DNA of 64,000 nt, from assembly GCF_964340395.1 (NCBI RefSeq), contig NC_135566.1:11286501-11350500 (forward strand). The letters are read 5' to 3'. Numbering within the stretch: position 1 is the stretch's first letter; each line of letters begins with the position of its first letter. Below the pieces are notes generated by a model. It had not been told where the DNA came from. It searched no databases and was given only the letters and a program-made list of their open reading frames with translations. Positions 60,971 to 64,000 of this stretch are shown in pieces. The position numbers were made by a program, and so were the translations under genes. The DNA is from Glandiceps talaboti (Eukaryota; Hemichordata; Enteropneusta; Spengelidae).

Positions 60971-63700
60971 CATATTTATGGTTTATGCATGGTATAATTC
61001 ATAATTGAGAATAACTAATATGATTCAATTCAGGACAAATTTTCTTATGTGAAATATCCTGTATCATTGTGTTTTTCAAAAAATTATTGTTTGGTAATAA
61101 TTTTAATAATCTAAATGATATACAGTTCATCAGCACATCACAAGATTGAGGCCTTGGTATTATTTTTGAAATCTAAATATGCATTAAAAATGTATTCAAA
61201 AACCGTAAAATGTCCTACCCACAGGCCTGTCATAAAAGGATAATGCAAACTGCCATACAAAGCCCCACAGGCTACATGAGGCTCTTAAACATACAGAATG
61301 TATTGAATATATTAAAAATACATGGGAGTGACAGTTAGAGTGAGGTCGGCTTTATAGGTATATTTTTTATTAAACACGTATGACAACCTTCTATTATGCT
61401 GTGTATGGTACTACACTGAACTACAGTACAGGTATTAGCAAGTACAGTAAACCATCATTTATCTGAACAGTTTCTGAGTTTGGTCATCACTACCATCTGT
61501 GTCTCCAGAAAGTGAATTGTTCAAGTGTTGTTGTCAAGTACATGTACATGCGTTCTTGTTGAGAACAACTGAGTAAATAGATAAAATCTACCTTTGCAAG
61601 GTATTTTACCAGAGTCCCCCACGCAACAAGGTATGGAAATCTTTCAAATACAAGTTTTACCAGATTTCACCTTCAGTTACCATTTTTAGGTATACATGTA
61701 CCATAGGTAAAACCACTGTATAGTTCAACTAATCCATTGTATGAGAGTTTGTTTGGAGTAATGTCTTCACTACATCACTGTATTTTATTTTGCACTACAT
61801 AGAATATTAGAAAACTTATGCTGTTAATCTGTGCAAATTTCAGATATATGGGCAATAATGAGATGTCCTGTCAACAAAAAATAGAGGTCTGAACATAATC
61901 TTGTTCACTTCAATGATCAACAGTTACTATACATACACATATATGCTATCAGACTGAGACAAGCACTTACATATACATTTTGTAGTCAAGTTATTCTACA
62001 TACTGTGATACAACAGGTACAAAATGAAAGTTTCCTGATAATCAGATTAATGTGAAAATGTTCTAATGATACAAAACTAACTTCTTCTTTTTTAACATTT
62101 TACCAGAAATTAAAACATATTTGTTTAATCTAGAATTCATCTCAAACTGTATCACTGGCATAGCAAGTCAAGAACTTCTGTCAAAATAGTGGCAGTTAGG
62201 GTTCAATGTATCCATGGTGCTATTGTTACATGTACCTTTCGTATCACATGTATAGCTAAGCACAAGGCACAAATTGTCAACTCTATGTTTCTCATTGTAA
62301 CACCTTAAAAATGATGGGCCAGTCGATTCACAAAAAGTAAAAAAAAAAGTATGTGTATGTGTAAATGTAGGTGATACTTTCAGTTTCATAGTCATTCTTT
62401 TAATATTACAGAAATTGAATCACACTTTGAACCATATATTTTATTCAAGTTCCAGACTTTGTGGAATAAACGATAATTTTCACAGATACACAAGCGTGGG
62501 GTCAACATTTTACAATCAGTGGTATTGCATTTTCTTCTAATGCTACCATAGATGGTGTTTTTTTAAATATTATTTTGCCAGATTGAAAAAAATATTGGGT
62601 TGGTTGGATCATGAGAAACATATTAACTACGCCACCATGATCCATCATCAATCATGGTGGTCATGGTACCTCACTTGACTAGCGATTACCCATCTTATAA
62701 ATCAATCATGGAGGTATATGTACTTCCACGCATCAGTGCATTTGAATACGTCCAGCCCGGCCCCATGGTCAACATAGGTGGCAAAATAAGAATACACATT
62801 ACACATCACTTCCGTCTAAAAATAACAGTGACCGCTCAGACAGTGTTGGGTGTTTAGAAGTGATAATATAGAACACAGACACGAACATTGTATTGGGATG
62901 TTTGAGACCGTTTACAAATAACTACCGTGCTCTAGATGTATCTTTCAAAATGTTGTATTCTGACACACACGTACCGATGGAGGGTTTATTAAGGTATATC
63001 CGGGTGTGAAAGTTGTATGCAAATTCAAAAAAAACAAAAAATATCACAGACAAATGTACGGACAACATCAAAACGTTATGAATCATGCGTAACTCGGTGA
63101 GTCGATCGACATCGCTGCAACAGATGGCACGTCTGGTAAACATTTAAAAATCATGTAATGCCATAGTGGCGATAAGAAGAGATTTGTCAATTATAAGTAA
63201 ATACAAAATTATGAAAAATTACAAGTTATATCTCACCGCGAGTTGTATATTTGTGTTGTTGTCTCGTCACCTTGGCTGGAGCTAGGCCGAGGTCGACAGA
63301 TCGATGTTTGTGTGGTAGCCAGTTGACAGGGTCGTTGAAACAGTAATCTTACACGAAAAGGGGTGTTAAAGGTTACTTACACAATACGGAAATTAATCTA
63401 GATGTCTAAAGTACACGTATTTCTATGGAAAAACAACAATTAGAACGACTGGCTGGTCAATCCGATGGTTGATGACTGGCTTCTGGTTAGCAGGCCACCT
63501 CAGATCAACTTGGAAATCTCGGACCTGTACACAGAGTAAATCTCGTTCAAGGCGAGATTTTATCCACTGCAGTATATACTTGATATCAAACATACATATA
63601 GTGAGAGAGCAAAATTGTTGCATCCACAGCTTCTGTGTATTTTGTTACCAATTTTACTTTACAATTTTCGAACAACTTTTTACCCTTAATAGGAAGACGA
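60971..63700. other. Intergenic DNA between CUEDC1 and MRPS23, part 2
   Basis: No gene is supported. Near 62635-62665 a short palindromic stretch (catgatccatcatcaatcat, ggtggtcatgg) occurs. CpG frequency rises after about 63220 toward the MRPS23 start, consistent with promoter-proximal sequence. Confidence 0.4.
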
Positions 63701-63744
63701 TTATGATATTCCCAATCATGTGACATGTGTGACCCCGGTGTGGA

Positions 63745-63766
63745 GTTCAAACAAGATGGCGGGGCT
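63745..63766 (+). promoter_or_regulatory. TISU/YY1-like element at the MRPS23 start codon
   Basis: The start codon sits in acaagATGGCGGGG, which fits the TISU consensus SAASATGGCGGC except at its last base and also reads as a YY1 site (AAnATGGCGG). In mammals TISU marks genes with very short 5' UTRs, many of them mitochondrial. This suggests transcription begins only a few bases upstream of 63756. Confidence 0.55.
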
Positions 63767-63802
63767 CAGTAGACTTGAAAAGCTCGGCACAGTTTTCACC
63801 CG
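63756..63802 (+). CDS. MRPS23: MRPS23 (mitochondrial small ribosomal subunit protein mS23), first exon, gene cut by window end
   Basis: ATG GCG GGG ... gives MAGLSRLEKLGTVFTR, with the last Arg split at donor CG|GTAGGT (phase 2). Human MRPS23 begins [20 protein letters not shown], so MAG-SRLE--G--F-R is conserved in position and the exon ends at the equivalent point. The protein is a metazoan-type component of the mitochondrial 28S subunit. The remaining exons lie beyond 64000 or within the last 200 bases, where I see none. The call rests on 16 residues plus its position beside CUEDC1, the human neighbour. Confidence 0.85.
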
Positions 63803-64000
63803 GTAGGTGGCTTTTAGAACTTCCAACTCCTTGGCCCATAAGTTCATTTTATTGTAATTTTTTTGAAACAGTGCATGGCTTTGGTTATTAAGTTTTAAGG
63901 TGGTTAGATATGGGACGTTATGCAGTATTATTACGCCAGTCAACCACGCACGTTTTGGTGTGTATACAGTATATCATGTATAATATCCATGCAATACTAA
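63803..64000 (+). other. MRPS23: MRPS23 intron 1 (start)
   Basis: Follows the CG|GTAGGT donor. No acceptor with an mS23-like frame is seen before the window ends. Confidence 0.6.

Noticed and set aside
62654-62857. 67-codon plus-strand frame (MVVMVPHLTSDYPS...) upstream of MRPS23
   Set aside because: No family recognised, no splice sites and no link in phase to the MRPS23 exon.

Overview
This is a metazoan nuclear genome window, not prokaryotic: AT-rich, gene-sparse, with spliced genes whose exons have GT-AG borders, long introns, and many microsatellites, minisatellites and short inverted-repeat transposons. The repeat style (frequent CATA, CA and GTCT tracts, many TIR elements, frequent tacatgta words) and the divergence of the recognisable proteins from vertebrates suggest a marine invertebrate such as a hemichordate, amphioxus or mollusc. 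I cannot fix the phylum from the sequence alone. Nearly all long open frames in the first 48 kb are microsatellite translations or chance frames.

Three genes can be supported. (1) Positions 13012-34934, plus strand: two or three C-terminal exons of a probable basic helix-loop-helix leucine-zipper transcription factor. The end of helix 2 and a complete zipper are split by an intron of about 19.8 kb; the bHLH core lies upstream and was not found. (2) Positions 57931-48890, minus strand: a complete eight-exon CUEDC1 orthologue (CUE-domain ubiquitin-binding protein, 404 codons plus stop in my model). Every exon junction keeps frame. (3) Positions 63756-63802, plus strand: the first coding exon of the mitochondrial small-subunit ribosomal protein MRPS23, cut by the window end, with a TISU-like start context. 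MRPS23 and CUEDC1 are also neighbours on human chromosome 17q22, so this is a conserved gene pair, here arranged head to head about 5.8 kb apart.

Layout: 1-13 kb, upstream intron or intergenic DNA with TG, CATA and CTGT microsatellites, two minisatellites and a decayed LINE fragment. 13-35 kb, introns and exons of the bHLH-zip gene with several 50-120 bp tandem arrays. 35-48.8 kb, intergenic, with a CpG-containing island-like patch near 38.1-38.9 kb, a pentanucleotide tract inside a TIR element, a long CT tract, a nested inverted-repeat cluster (41.5-43.3 kb), a roughly 60 bp minisatellite and several MITEs. 48.9-57.9 kb, CUEDC1, whose introns carry at least six foldback elements and a 21-copy, roughly 60 bp array touching exon 4. 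57.9-63.75 kb, intergenic, with one more copy of a TIR family.

The strongest unusual signal is the CUEDC1 intron 3 array. Each unit carries a 3' splice-site-like motif, the array directly forms the upstream side of exon 4, and the exon 4 frame stays open through much of it.
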